Shown: positions 25,842 through 33,482 of the stretch, piece after piece
Layout of the letters: the number at the start of each line of letters is the position of its first letter
How positions within the stretch are numbered: position 1 is the stretch's first letter
Assembly: GCA_017470425.1 (NCBI GenBank)
Contig: JAFUYT010000021.1
Span: 124,001-188,000 of the forward strand
Length of the DNA stretch: 64,000 bases
Direction: 5' to 3'
Source: Bacteroidaceae bacterium
GTDB lineage: Bacteria > Bacteroidota > Bacteroidia > Bacteroidales > Bacteroidaceae
Translations under genes and position numbers: made by a program
Notes under the pieces: generated by a model
The model's database searches: none
What the model was told of the DNA's origin: nothing
What the model saw: only the letters and a program-made list of their open reading frames with translations

Positions 25842-26405
25842 ATGTCCCAACGATACATCAAAGTCTCCTACCAGATGCTGACGAACAGTGCCGCCAGCCA
25901 CAAACTTCTCTATCAGACCGAGGCCACTCGCCCCGCCGCGTTTGTCACGGGGATGGGTCTCATGATTGAAGCCTTCGAGGAGAGACTCACGCAGCTCCAG
26001 CCCGGCGACTCCTTCGACTTCACCCTGCAAGCCAGCGAGGCTTTCGGCGAGCGTGATGAGGAGTTGGTGCGCCCAGTACCGCGTAAGGTCTTCGAGATCA
26101 ACGGCAAGTTCGACGAAGAGAATATCTTCCCAGGCGCTGAGGTTCCCCTCATGAACAGCGAGGGTGACCATTTCATGGGCACCATCGCGAAGATCACAGA
26201 CACGGAAGTCACCGTCGATCTCAACAACCCCTTAGCAGGCAAAGCGCTTCAGTTCACCGGCATACTCCACGAGAACCGCGAGGCGACCCTCCAGGAAATC
26301 GAGCAGACCGCCAAGATCCTCAGCGGCGAATGTGGAGGCTGTGGCGGTTGCGGCAGCTGTGGCGACGGCGGCTGCGAAAGCGGCTGTGGCGGCTGCGGGA
26401 AATAA
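25842..26405 (+). CDS. slyD: SlyD-type FKBP peptidyl-prolyl cis-trans isomerase with Cys-rich tail
   Basis: The start is set at MSQRYIKVSYQM (25842); the longer frame would translate the tandem intergenic repeat. The protein has 187 residues and is cytoplasmic. The FKBP part is PAAFVTGMGLMIEAFEERL, with the inserted IF chaperone domain after FGERDEELVRPVP. VTVDLNNPLAGKALQF is the typical SlyD return strand. The C-terminus is a Gly/Cys tail with seven Cys (CGGCGGCGSC and on), which in SlyD proteins binds nickel or zinc. It is cotranscribed with aroC, 24 bp downstream. Confidence 0.92.
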   Translation: MSQRYIKVSYQMLTNSAASHKLLYQTEATRPAAFVTGMGLMIEAFEERLTQLQPGDSFDFTLQASEAFGERDEELVRPVPRKVFEINGKFDEENIFPGAEVPLMNSEGDHFMGTIAKITDTEVTVDLNNPLAGKALQFTGILHENREATLQEIEQTAKILSGECGGCGGCGSCGDGGCESGCGGCGK

Positions 26406-26429
26406 CATTGTCAATTGTCCATTTCACAA

Positions 26430-27542
26430 ATGAACACGTTCGGAACTCTCTTTCGTCTCACCACCTTTGGTGAGAGCCACGGCGCCGCCATCGGTGGGGT
26501 CATCGACGGCTGCCCCGCAGGTATCACCCTCGACCTGGACTTCATCCAGGCAGAGCTCGACCGCCGTCGTCCCGGCCAGAGCCGCCTCACCACTGCCCGC
26601 AAGGAAGGTGACAAGGTGGAGCTGTTGTCGGGCTGCTTAGAGTCCCCCTCCGGCAGCGGTGAACTCAAGACAACCGGCCAGCCCATCGGTTTCATCGTGC
26701 GCAACGAGAACCAGCACAGCAGCGACTACGACGACCTGCGCGATGTCTTCCGTCCCTCCCATGCCGACTACACCTATTATATGAAATACGGCATCCGCGA
26801 CCATCGTGGCGGCGGACGTTCCTCCGCCCGTGAGACCATCAGCCGCGTGGTCGGTGGTGCCATCGCCAAGCTCTGCTTGCGACAGCTCGGCATCGACGTG
26901 AAGGCGTGGACGCAGCAAGTGGGCAACATCGCCTGCTGCCGCGACTGGACACAGCTCGACCTCAGCCTCATCGAATCGAACGCAGTCCGCTGCCCAGACC
27001 CCGTCATCGCCCAACAGATGGAAGACCTCATCCTCCAGGTGAAGGGCGAGGGCGACACCATCGGCGGCATCATCGCCGGCGTCATCACCGGCTGCCCCGT
27101 AGGTCTCGGCGAGCCCGCCTTCGGAAAGCTCCATGCCCAGCTCGGCGCCGCCATGCTCTCCATCAACGCGGTCAAAGGCTTTGAGTACGGCGATGGCTTC
27201 GCGATGGCAGAGATGAGGGGGAGCGAGGCGAATGATCTTTTTGTGCCCGCTTCGCAAGGCAAAGCCACCACAAAAAGCAACCACTCTGGCGGCATCCAGG
27301 GCGGCATCAGCAACGGCCAGCCCATCCCCTTCCGCGTAGCATTCAAGCCCGTCGCCACCCTACTCCGTCCGCAAGAGACCGCTGATATCCACGGCAACGC
27401 CGTCACCATCAACCCGCGCGGCCGCCACGACCCCTGCGTCCTCCCCCGCGCCGTACCCATCGTCGAGGCGATGGCCGCCATGACCATTCTGGATGCTTAT
27501 CTGCTGAACCAACAACAGACTCTCCCCCCGCCCTCCCTATGA
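26430..27542 (+). CDS. aroC: chorismate synthase
   Basis: This 370-residue enzyme makes chorismate from EPSP, the last shikimate step, using reduced FMN. The ATG at 26430 ([18 protein letters not shown]) is preferred over an in-frame TTG. Marks are [65 protein letters not shown] and [18 protein letters not shown]. The last seven codons (TLPPPSL) and the stop lie inside the left arm of a nested palindromic element, so the native C-terminus has been replaced or extended by the repeat. Confidence 0.95.
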   Translation: MNTFGTLFRLTTFGESHGAAIGGVIDGCPAGITLDLDFIQAELDRRRPGQSRLTTARKEGDKVELLSGCLESPSGSGELKTTGQPIGFIVRNENQHSSDYDDLRDVFRPSHADYTYYMKYGIRDHRGGGRSSARETISRVVGGAIAKLCLRQLGIDVKAWTQQVGNIACCRDWTQLDLSLIESNAVRCPDPVIAQQMEDLILQVKGEGDTIGGIIAGVITGCPVGLGEPAFGKLHAQLGAAMLSINAVKGFEYGDGFAMAEMRGSEANDLFVPASQGKATTKSNHSGGIQGGISNGQPIPFRVAFKPVATLLRPQETADIHGNAVTINPRGRHDPCVLPRAVPIVEAMAAMTILDAYLLNQQQTLPPPSL

Positions 27543-27649
27543 GGGAGTTATTACCTTACAAGAACAGATTACATTTTATAATGACTCTAACACCTCTCAA
27601 CAGCAAAGCATTTTGCACCCTCCCTCATAGGGAGGGCAGGGACAGAGTC
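27518..27649. repeat. nested palindromic element, copy 3 (aroC 3' end to cstA)
   Basis: Two 30-bp arms (27518-27547 and 27620-27649) are inverted copies with 27 of 30 matches. Each holds the inner hairpin CCCTCCCTATGAGGGAG or its complement. The left arm supplies the aroC stop codon; the right arm ends 8 bp before the cstA ATG. The core is about 72 bp. Confidence 0.85.
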
Positions 27650-27657
27650 CGCTGATT

Positions 27658-29133
27658 ATGATTACTTTTGTTATTGCCCTCGTACTATTAATTCTCGGCT
27701 TCTTCCTCTATGGCCGCTTTGTAGAGCACACCTTCGGCATCCAGCCCGACCGCCAGACACCCTCGTACCGCCTCACCGACGGCGTCGATTACATCCCCAT
27801 GCCCACGTGGCGCGTCTATCTCATCCAGTTCCTCAACATCGCCGGCACGGGTCCCATCTTCGGTGCCATCATGGGCATCCTCTTCGGTCCCGCCGCCTAC
27901 CTGTGGATCGTCTTCGGCTGCATCTTCATGGGCGCCGTCCACGACTACCTCTGCGGCATGATCTCCCTGCGCCAGGATGGTGCCTCGCTGCCTGAGATGG
28001 TCGGCGACTCGCTGGGCATGGGCGCCCGCCAGGCCATGCGCGTGCTCTCCATCGTGCTCTTGGTGCTCGTGGGCACTGTCTTCGTGACCACCTCCGCCGG
28101 CCTGCTCGCCACGATGACCAACGGCATCTGGGGCCTCGACCTCTCCACATGGCGCTGGCTGTGGATCGGCATGGTCTTCCTCTACTGCATCCTGGCCACA
28201 CTGCTGCCCATCGACACGCTCATCGGCCGCCTCTACCCCATCTTCGGCGCCGCACTGCTCATCATGGCCATCGGCGTGGGCTACGGCATCTTCACGCAGA
28301 GCGGCTGGCTCCCCGAGATCAGCGACGCCCCCTTCGTGAGCCACCACCCCAAGGGTCTCCCCATCTTCCCCTTCCTCTGCATCACCATAGCCTGCGGTGC
28401 CATCAGCGGTTTCCACGCCACGCAGTCTCCCTTGATGTCACGCTGCCTCGAGAACGAACGTCGCGGACGTGTAGTCTTCTACGGCGCCATGATCACCGAA
28501 GGCATCGTAGCCCTCATCTGGGCAGCCGCTGCCATCAAGTTCGCCGCCTCACAAACTACATATCCCGGAGAATATATCGGGAATGAACCCTACCACGCCC
28601 TCTCCGCCATCCTCTCCGGCGGAGGCAACGGCACGAATCCCTCCCTCCTCGTCAACATGATCTGCAAGACATGGATGGGTCGCATCGGTGCCATCCTCGC
28701 CGTCCTCGGCGTCGTGGCAGCCCCCATCACCTCCGGCGACACCGCCTATCGCTCGGCACGCCTCATCGTCGCCGACTTCATGCACCTCAGCCAGCACCGC
28801 ATCATGAACCGTCTGGTGCTTGCCATCCCCCTCTTCGGCATCTCCGCCGCCTTGGTCTTTGTGGACTTCGACATCCTGTGGCGCTACTTCGCCTGGTTCA
28901 ACCAGACGCTGGCCACCTGCTTCCTGTGGACAGCCGCCGTGTGGCTTCGTCGCCGCGGTCACAACTACTGGATCGCCTTCCTGCCTGCGGTGTTCATGAC
29001 CGTCGTCGTGACCAGCTACATCCTCTGCGCCCCCGAAGGTTTCCGCCTGCCCTACACCCCATCCCTCATCGCCGGCCTCCTCCTCGCCATCGCCCTCTTC
29101 ATCTGCTTCGTGCGCTTCAAGCCACGATCCTGA
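27658..29133 (+). CDS. cstA: CstA-type carbon starvation protein (peptide/pyruvate transporter)
   Basis: This is a 491-residue inner-membrane protein with about a dozen or more hydrophobic helices. Family marks are PTWRVYLIQFLNIAGTGPIF, GCIFMGAVHDYLCGM, SLRQDGASLPEMVG and FHATQSPLMSRCLENERRG. It is shorter than the roughly 700-residue E. coli CstA, as usual for Bacteroidetes homologues. CstA-family proteins take up peptides or pyruvate. It sits just after a palindromic element, which may separate its expression from slyD-aroC. It is the last GC-rich housekeeping-like gene before the AT-richer island. Confidence 0.93.
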   Translation: MITFVIALVLLILGFFLYGRFVEHTFGIQPDRQTPSYRLTDGVDYIPMPTWRVYLIQFLNIAGTGPIFGAIMGILFGPAAYLWIVFGCIFMGAVHDYLCGMISLRQDGASLPEMVGDSLGMGARQAMRVLSIVLLVLVGTVFVTTSAGLLATMTNGIWGLDLSTWRWLWIGMVFLYCILATLLPIDTLIGRLYPIFGAALLIMAIGVGYGIFTQSGWLPEISDAPFVSHHPKGLPIFPFLCITIACGAISGFHATQSPLMSRCLENERRGRVVFYGAMITEGIVALIWAAAAIKFAASQTTYPGEYIGNEPYHALSAILSGGGNGTNPSLLVNMICKTWMGRIGAILAVLGVVAAPITSGDTAYRSARLIVADFMHLSQHRIMNRLVLAIPLFGISAALVFVDFDILWRYFAWFNQTLATCFLWTAAVWLRRRGHNYWIAFLPAVFMTVVVTSYILCAPEGFRLPYTPSLIAGLLLAIALFICFVRFKPRS

Positions 29134-29193
29134 CAGTCACCGCGCGGTGCAGCAACAACAGTCGTTAACCGAAAAGCCCACGATCCGAAGGAG

Positions 29194-29211
29194 TGTCTCA
29201 CGCGTGAGACA
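29194..29211. repeat. 18-bp perfect palindrome TGTCTCACGCGTGAGACA
   Basis: A perfect 18-bp dyad lies 61 bp after the cstA stop. It could be the cstA terminator stem or a protein-binding site. No T-run follows. Confidence 0.6.
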
Positions 29212-29267
29212 GCCCCGCGCACTATACGCCCTGAATTCAAGCTGTATGTAGTTCGCACAAAGTTGGC

Positions 29268-29519
29268 GTAATCCCCATAGATATTGGTAACAAACTACGG
29301 TTATATTGCCTACGTCTTTCTGACAAGATTCTAGTATTCGGTAACGGTGGTGTCAAGGATGCAAGGAGTTGGCAAGAGAGTGAGACATTAGCACCCTATG
29401 TGAAGCTATTGGTGGATACCAGTCGATTCATCCAATCGCGCATAAAAGATGGAACTATTGTTCTGGTTGATAAAGAGATAATTGGAAACTTAAACTTTTC
29501 GCGATATGAAACGGAGTAG
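29268..29519 (+). pseudogene. 5'-truncated toxin-like gene remnant
   Basis: An open frame without a start codon reads VIPIDIGNKLRLYCLRLS, then FGNGGVKDARSWQESETLAP and on to a stop at 29517-29519. It resembles the C-terminal part of RelE/HigB-like or related toxin-side proteins placed before an HTH antitoxin gene. The overlap of its end with the next ATG is the usual arrangement for such pairs. Another frame just upstream (29236-29271) may hold further remnants. The DNA is AT-richer than the surroundings. Confidence 0.55.
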
Positions 29520-29710
29520 TATTTTGGAGAAAAGGAGACAACAGGTGAAGCCAGAGGCGCGTGCCTCTGTAGCCTTGTCCTTCCGCATCGTCGATAGGAT
29601 TCGTGAGATACTGGAGGAAAAAGGGCTTAAACAAAAGGATCTGGCAGAGCGTTTAGAAGAGCGAAGCTGAAATCAGCAAGTGGATGCGAGGCACTCATAA
29701 CTTCACGTAA
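29506..29710 (+). pseudogene. frameshifted XRE/HigA-like antitoxin remnant
   Basis: From ATG 29506 it reads MKRSSILEKRRQQVKPEARA, then RIREILEEKGLKQKDLAERL, a helix-turn-helix start. The frame then breaks and stops at 29668. In the other frame, from 29657, the expected continuation is present (KSEAEISKWMRGTHNFT), ending at 29710. One small indel near 29656 therefore inactivates an XRE-type antitoxin. The sequence is cut shortly after by an unrelated lipoprotein stub on the other strand. Confidence 0.7.
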
Positions 29711-29772
29711 GTCGTGCAGGAGGATAATGCCAGCGCCGCCAGCATGATTCCAAAGAAATGTTTGATTTTCAT
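29695..29772 (-). pseudogene. lipoprotein N-terminal stub
   Basis: On the minus strand an ATG at 29772 opens a lipoprotein signal peptide (MKIKHFFGIMLAALALSSC, lipobox LSSC), then TTYVKL and a stop. Only 25 codons remain before the frame runs into the antitoxin remnant, so a deletion or recombination joint probably lies near 29700-29715. Confidence 0.55.
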
Positions 29773-29816
29773 GATGAGTGATTTATAAATTAGTGAATAA
29801 GTTTGATGTTTTCTTC

Positions 29817-30098
29817 TTAAGCTGTTTTGGGTTCTTTTCCCAATTTCTTGTTAATGTCCTTCAAGGTCAGAGAGATATTGGCAAGCACTTTCATAATGCT
29901 CCATGTCACCAATGTTCCAAAGAGCACAGGAATGGCGGCAAGAAGAGCGACAATCGCAGAATATTCGTGACTGACCAACAATATCATGAATGACAAGCCG
30001 CACAGCAAACATAGGACAGAGCCGACAAGTAGAATAATTGTGGCTAAAGTGGTCAATGTCTTCTCCGCTCCATTATCATTTTTCTGTTCCATAATCAT
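29817..30098 (-). CDS. small two-helix membrane protein
   Basis: This 93-residue protein has a charged N-terminus (MEQKNDNGAEKTL), two hydrophobic helices (TIILLVGSVLCLLCGLSFMI and IVALLAAIPVLFGTLVTW) and a short amphipathic tail (LANISLTLKDINKKLG). The ATG two codons in (30092) is an alternative start. It is not recognised as a named family. It stands alone between the decayed genes and the DUF262-methyltransferase pair, in AT-rich DNA. Confidence 0.65.
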   Translation of the reverse strand: MIMEQKNDNGAEKTLTTLATIILLVGSVLCLLCGLSFMILLVSHEYSAIVALLAAIPVLFGTLVTWSIMKVLANISLTLKDINKKLGKEPKTA

Positions 30099-30192
30099 TT
30101 ACCCTTATCCGTGTCGGGCACAACTGCTATTGTTTTTTCTTTCCTTCTTTCTTCTCAGCCCAATAAGACTCAAAGTCAGCAATCTATGAGGT

Positions 30193-31302
30193 TCACTTTA
30201 CTCCTTTCCTTCGATTACACTCTCTGCACAGCATCTGGCAGTTCTCGGCAGTTGTCACGCCACCTTCTGCCCACGGGGTGATATGGTCGCCTTCCATCTC
30301 TTCCAGCTCGAAATGTTTGCCGCAGAGGGGGCAGATGCCGTGCTGCCGTTCGTAGGCTTCGCGCTTCTGCTTCTTGTCGAAGGTGCGGAAGCTGAGGTCG
30401 CGCAGGTCGCCGCTGAGGACATAGCTGTAGATGCCGGACTTCTTCATGATCTCGTCGTCCTCCATCAGGTCGTGGATGCGCTGTTCAAGCGCGGCGGTGT
30501 CGAAGATCTGTTCGTGGTAGGTGTCGTAGAGCAATCCCCAATCCAGGCCCTTCATCTCCTTCCTATATTTAATAAAGGTGGAGCGAACCCACGTCACGAT
30601 GGCAGAGAAGTAAGCCCAGAGCTGGTTGGCGTTGGCATCGTTTTGATGCAGCGACATATACTCGCTCACTTCCTTGATACCATCACGCCGGGCAGTCCAA
30701 TGCAGAATCGTGGATAGATAGGCCTGCTCAATGGCATTGCCATTCAGAAGGTCGTTAGCCATCTTGTATGCAGGACAACCGTTCTTGGAGAAATGACGAC
30801 GGGCATCGCTGATGAACGGCCCCACATAGATGGCGTTCAGCAGTTCTTGGTCGAGCAGCCGTTCCCCTGCAATATTGATGACACGGAACCAATCCAGTTT
30901 CTCTTTATCCGTTCCTGTGCAGAAATAAACGGAAAGCTCATAATCCAAGAAGCGCTCCTTCTCTTCGTCAGTCAGCGAGGCAAAGAACAGCACGCCGCGT
31001 TCAGGGTCAACGATGTTGAAATCGTGGTAGCGAAACTCGCAGATGCTCTGCGTGCGCTGCTGCCCGTCAATCATCTCGTAACGGTCATCGCCCACCACGC
31101 TCCAATACATGATGTTGAGCGGAAAACCTTTCAATATCGTATTGACAACAGCCTGCTTCTGCTTCAGGTCATAGCGGAACTCACGCTGATAGGGAGGCCT
31201 GATGTCAAGGCGTCCGCCATAGCCCCACACGCCCTTGTCCGCATCGTTTTCGTAGCCTGCTACAAGGTCGCGAACACGGATTGATTGCAGTTTGATTTCC
31301 AT
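30193..31302 (-). CDS. DUF262 (ParB-like) protein with C-terminal HNH nuclease domain
   Basis: This is a 369-residue protein. The N-terminal DUF262/GmrS-like domain shows IRPPYQREFRYDLKQKQ, NTILKGFPLNIMYW and YEMIDGQQRTQSICEF (the DGQQR nucleotide-site motif). About residues 320-369 form an HNH endonuclease: CPLCGKHFELEEMEGDHITP, then CQMLCRECNRRKG, with zinc-ligand Cys pairs. DUF262-HNH proteins act in anti-phage defence and in GmrSD-like restriction. Its ATG is 1 bp after the stop of the upstream methyltransferase, so the two form an operon and probably one modification-restriction unit. The target sequence is unknown. Confidence 0.88.
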   Translation of the reverse strand: MEIKLQSIRVRDLVAGYENDADKGVWGYGGRLDIRPPYQREFRYDLKQKQAVVNTILKGFPLNIMYWSVVGDDRYEMIDGQQRTQSICEFRYHDFNIVDPERGVLFFASLTDEEKERFLDYELSVYFCTGTDKEKLDWFRVINIAGERLLDQELLNAIYVGPFISDARRHFSKNGCPAYKMANDLLNGNAIEQAYLSTILHWTARRDGIKEVSEYMSLHQNDANANQLWAYFSAIVTWVRSTFIKYRKEMKGLDWGLLYDTYHEQIFDTAALEQRIHDLMEDDEIMKKSGIYSYVLSGDLRDLSFRTFDKKQKREAYERQHGICPLCGKHFELEEMEGDHITPWAEGGVTTAENCQMLCRECNRRKGVK

Positions 31303-31303
31303 A

Positions 31304-32383
31304 TTATTTCTTTCTGCGGATTAGGATTCTTGGATATGTTTGAATATAAAGTTTCCCATCGACCTTGTAATACGTTTTACCCTCTGGAGGTGTTTGAACT
31401 TCAAGCACGGCACCATCATTTAACTTTGTTACTCGGCTTTCTTTCCCATTCTTATCAACTTGAATTTGCTCGCCATAGGTCTTACTGGCCATACCGAACC
31501 AAGTTTTGGTGATGCCAAGTATTTCAAATTGGTCTGGGTTGTATTTATCCAAAAATGTCAGAGGAACTCCCATTAAGCCTTCGTAATCACAAGGTATGTC
31601 ATCGACCTTACCTACGTTGATTGCACCAAAGTTGTCTATTAGTGGATATTCATTCGGTAAATAACTCTTGTATAGTATGAGTTCTTCGTGTCGCTTCTTG
31701 ATGTCCAAATTTGTAAACCAACAGATATTACCGAGACTACGCCATTTCTGTCCGGTTTCGTCTTGCCAGTATCGTGTCTCTCGAGGTTCTGAATCTGAAG
31801 GGACTTTGAATGACATATCACCAGACTTGTAGCCTAGCCACATTTTATTCTGCATCAACAGGGGAAAGATTTCTTTGTATGTAACATTATTTTGACTACC
31901 AATTATTAAGAACTTCTTATCATACTCCATCAACTGCGCCACATATTCACGGAACAGTGAGAACGGAGGATTCGTCACCACGATGTCAGCCTGCTTCAGC
32001 AACTCAATGCATTCCCTGGAACGGAAGTCCCCGTCACCTTTCAACGGATGGATTCCTATCTCATTGGGGTCCGGGATATTATTCCCGTTCTTGTCGCCAT
32101 CATAAATCAGATAGATGGCCTGCTCACTCTCGTTCTGGCTGAATAGGTCCATATCCCGATTCTTGTAGCACGTCGTTATGAGCCGCTTCAATCCCAAGAA
32201 CTCAAAGTTGTAGGCGAAGTACGTGAAGAAGTTCGACACACGCGGGTCATCGCAGTTGCACAGCACCGTCTTGCCGCGGAAGTGCTCGCGATAGTGCCGC
32301 AACTCGTTGTTGATGTCCTCCAGCTGCGTGTAGAACTCATCCTTCTTCGCCTCCTTGGCTGCGTTAAGGTTCTTGTTGGCCAT
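31304..32383 (-). CDS. EcoRI-type adenine-specific DNA methyltransferase
   Basis: This 359-residue protein matches the EcoRI methylase family. The start is MANKNLNAAKEAKKDEFYTQ, then FRGKTVLCNCDDPRVSNFF and the catalytic motif IV region DIVVTNPPFSLFREYV (NPPF). AGEV-type contacts are replaced by GDGDFRSRECIELLK. The C-terminal half carries WFTNLDIKKRHEEL and KTYGEQIQV. It would methylate adenine in DNA. No EcoRI-like endonuclease is adjacent; the partner is the DUF262-HNH protein directly downstream. The promoter-leader copy at 32690-32755 and a 186-bp inverted repeat lie upstream. Confidence 0.9.
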   Translation of the reverse strand: MANKNLNAAKEAKKDEFYTQLEDINNELRHYREHFRGKTVLCNCDDPRVSNFFTYFAYNFEFLGLKRLITTCYKNRDMDLFSQNESEQAIYLIYDGDKNGNNIPDPNEIGIHPLKGDGDFRSRECIELLKQADIVVTNPPFSLFREYVAQLMEYDKKFLIIGSQNNVTYKEIFPLLMQNKMWLGYKSGDMSFKVPSDSEPRETRYWQDETGQKWRSLGNICWFTNLDIKKRHEELILYKSYLPNEYPLIDNFGAINVGKVDDIPCDYEGLMGVPLTFLDKYNPDQFEILGITKTWFGMASKTYGEQIQVDKNGKESRVTKLNDGAVLEVQTPPEGKTYYKVDGKLYIQTYPRILIRRKK

Positions 32384-32459
32384 ATTGATTGATAGTCAGT
32401 TTATAATCATTGCATCGGCTATCAATCGCTAACGCACAAAAAAGCGTGACACCTCTTAT

Positions 32460-32645
32460 GCGTTAAGCCAGGGCATGCGTAGGAATCGGAACCCCATCCT
32501 TCCACTAAGAATGCATCACGCCTTAGGCGCGAATGCATCGCTATAATCGGAAGGATAGAGGATGTCCTTACTTGACACCCCTTATCTCTATTACTTCTGA
32601 GCGTTTTTTATTCCAATCTGTTTCCTACGCATTTTGGCTTAACGC
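32460..32645. repeat. large nested inverted repeat in the methyltransferase leader
   Basis: The outer arms (32460-32491 and 32612-32645) pair through GCGTTAAGCCA and TGCGTAGGAA. Inside lies a second stem (ATCCTTCC 32496-32503 with GGAAGGAT 32549-32556), then ATGCAT (32511-32516) with ATGCAT (32533-32538), around GCCTTAGGC. Short TGACACC(T/C)CTTAT copies lie near both sides. It could be a miniature mobile element or a long structured leader RNA. Confidence 0.65.
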
Positions 32646-32689
32646 GAAATAATAGCAAATGCTTTTCTTTTTTCCAATAAGATTCTTGC

Positions 32690-32755
32690 GGGCCCCTGCG
32701 CTCAGGTTTGCCATCGACATAAAGCCGATTTCGTGCCCTTTTCGTTGCAAAGGTA
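32690..32755 (-). promoter_or_regulatory. promoter plus structured leader, copy 1 (methyltransferase side)
   Basis: The minus strand has the -7 box TACCTTTG (32755-32748), then CAACGAAAAGGGCACGAA, a short hairpin ATCG/CGAT, and CAAACCTGAGCGCAGGGGCC. It closely matches the leader at 33483-33547. The -33 element is weak. Confidence 0.6.
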
Positions 32756-32765
32756 GAGAAAAAAC

Positions 32766-32796
32766 AAAAAAGTCAGCAGGATTTGCTGACTTTTTT
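32766..32796 (-). terminator. bidirectional terminator after the ORF6N gene
   Basis: A perfect 13-bp stem AAAAAAGTCAGCA / TGCTGACTTTTTT (32766-32778 with 32784-32796) with a 5-base loop. It has A and T runs on both sides and lies 12 bp after the ORF6N stop. Confidence 0.85.
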
Positions 32797-32807
32797 GTTT
32801 GATTATC

Positions 32808-33464
32808 TTACTTTTCTTCTTTTTCTCTCCGTTTCTGAATCGCAGTATAGCCGATTTCAGGTAGTGCAAGCGGACTCTTTCCCTGACTCTGCAACGCTAT
32901 CAAAGCATCGCTGATTGCATCCAGTTGGACGCGAGTTAACTCATTGATTTCGTTTTGATCGGCCAAAGAATCATTCATGTCTGTGCGTAATTGTTTGATT
33001 TCTGAGCGAATCTGCTCCAACTGCAATTGTGTATTGCTTACGATGAGCAAAGCTTCTTGCATTTGGAAAAAAGCACGCATGATACTGATATTAGCCTGAA
33101 TCGCGACCTCTGACCTCAACAGCCCCGACAACATTGCAATCCCCTCGCGTGTGAAAGCGAAGGGGAGATACTTGCTGTGCTGTCCACGACCATTCTTCTT
33201 TAAGATTACATTTTGTGATGTTAAAGCTAATACCTTAGAACTGTCTGCAGTCTTTAAGGTGAAATTTTGGCACCTTAAAGAATCATACTCTTCTTTCGTT
33301 AATTCAAACATAAAATCCTCAGGGAAACGTTCAATATTTCTCTTGACAGCCCTTTTCAGGTCCTTGGTTTCTACGCAATATAGTGCTGCAAGGTCAGAGT
33401 CTAGCATCACTCTACGGCCACGTATCTCGTAAATCTTTCGCTTAATTGGTTCTAATGCATCCAT
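32808..33464 (-). CDS. ORF6N domain protein
   Basis: This is a 218-residue protein. The N-terminal ORF6N domain is clear: KRKIYEIRGRRVMLDSDLAA, LYCVETKDLKRAVKRNIERF, PEDFMFELTKEEYDSLRCQ, and after a divergent stretch YLPFAFTREGIAMLSGLL and ISIMRAFFQMQE. A coiled coil follows (QLQLEQIRSEIKQLRTDMN). ORF6N proteins are common in phages and mobile islands and are thought to bind DNA; their role is not well known. The gene has its own promoter and structured leader (33483-33573) and a strong terminator, so it is a self-contained unit. Confidence 0.9.
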   Translation of the reverse strand: MDALEPIKRKIYEIRGRRVMLDSDLAALYCVETKDLKRAVKRNIERFPEDFMFELTKEEYDSLRCQNFTLKTADSSKVLALTSQNVILKKNGRGQHSKYLPFAFTREGIAMLSGLLRSEVAIQANISIMRAFFQMQEALLIVSNTQLQLEQIRSEIKQLRTDMNDSLADQNEINELTRVQLDAISDALIALQSQGKSPLALPEIGYTAIQKRREKEEK

Positions 33465-33482
33465 TTTCTTCTGATTAAGACG

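Larger units (their letters stand above)
32384..32807. other. intergenic region upstream of the methyltransferase
   Basis: This 424-bp AT-rich stretch has no gene. From right to left it holds the terminator of the ORF6N gene (32766-32796), a -7 box with a structured leader (32690-32755), and a large nested inverted repeat (32460-32645). The last 77 bp to the methyltransferase start carry nothing recognisable. Confidence 0.7.

Noticed and set aside
30127-30183. short minus-strand frame reading IADFESYWAEKKEGKKKQ
   Set aside because: It looks like the 3' end of a lost gene, but only 18 codons remain with a stop just upstream, too little to support a feature.
30193-32383. classical EcoRI restriction-modification system
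   Set aside because: The methyltransferase is EcoRI-like, but no EcoRI-type endonuclease is adjacent. The partner is a DUF262-HNH protein, so the classical label is not justified.
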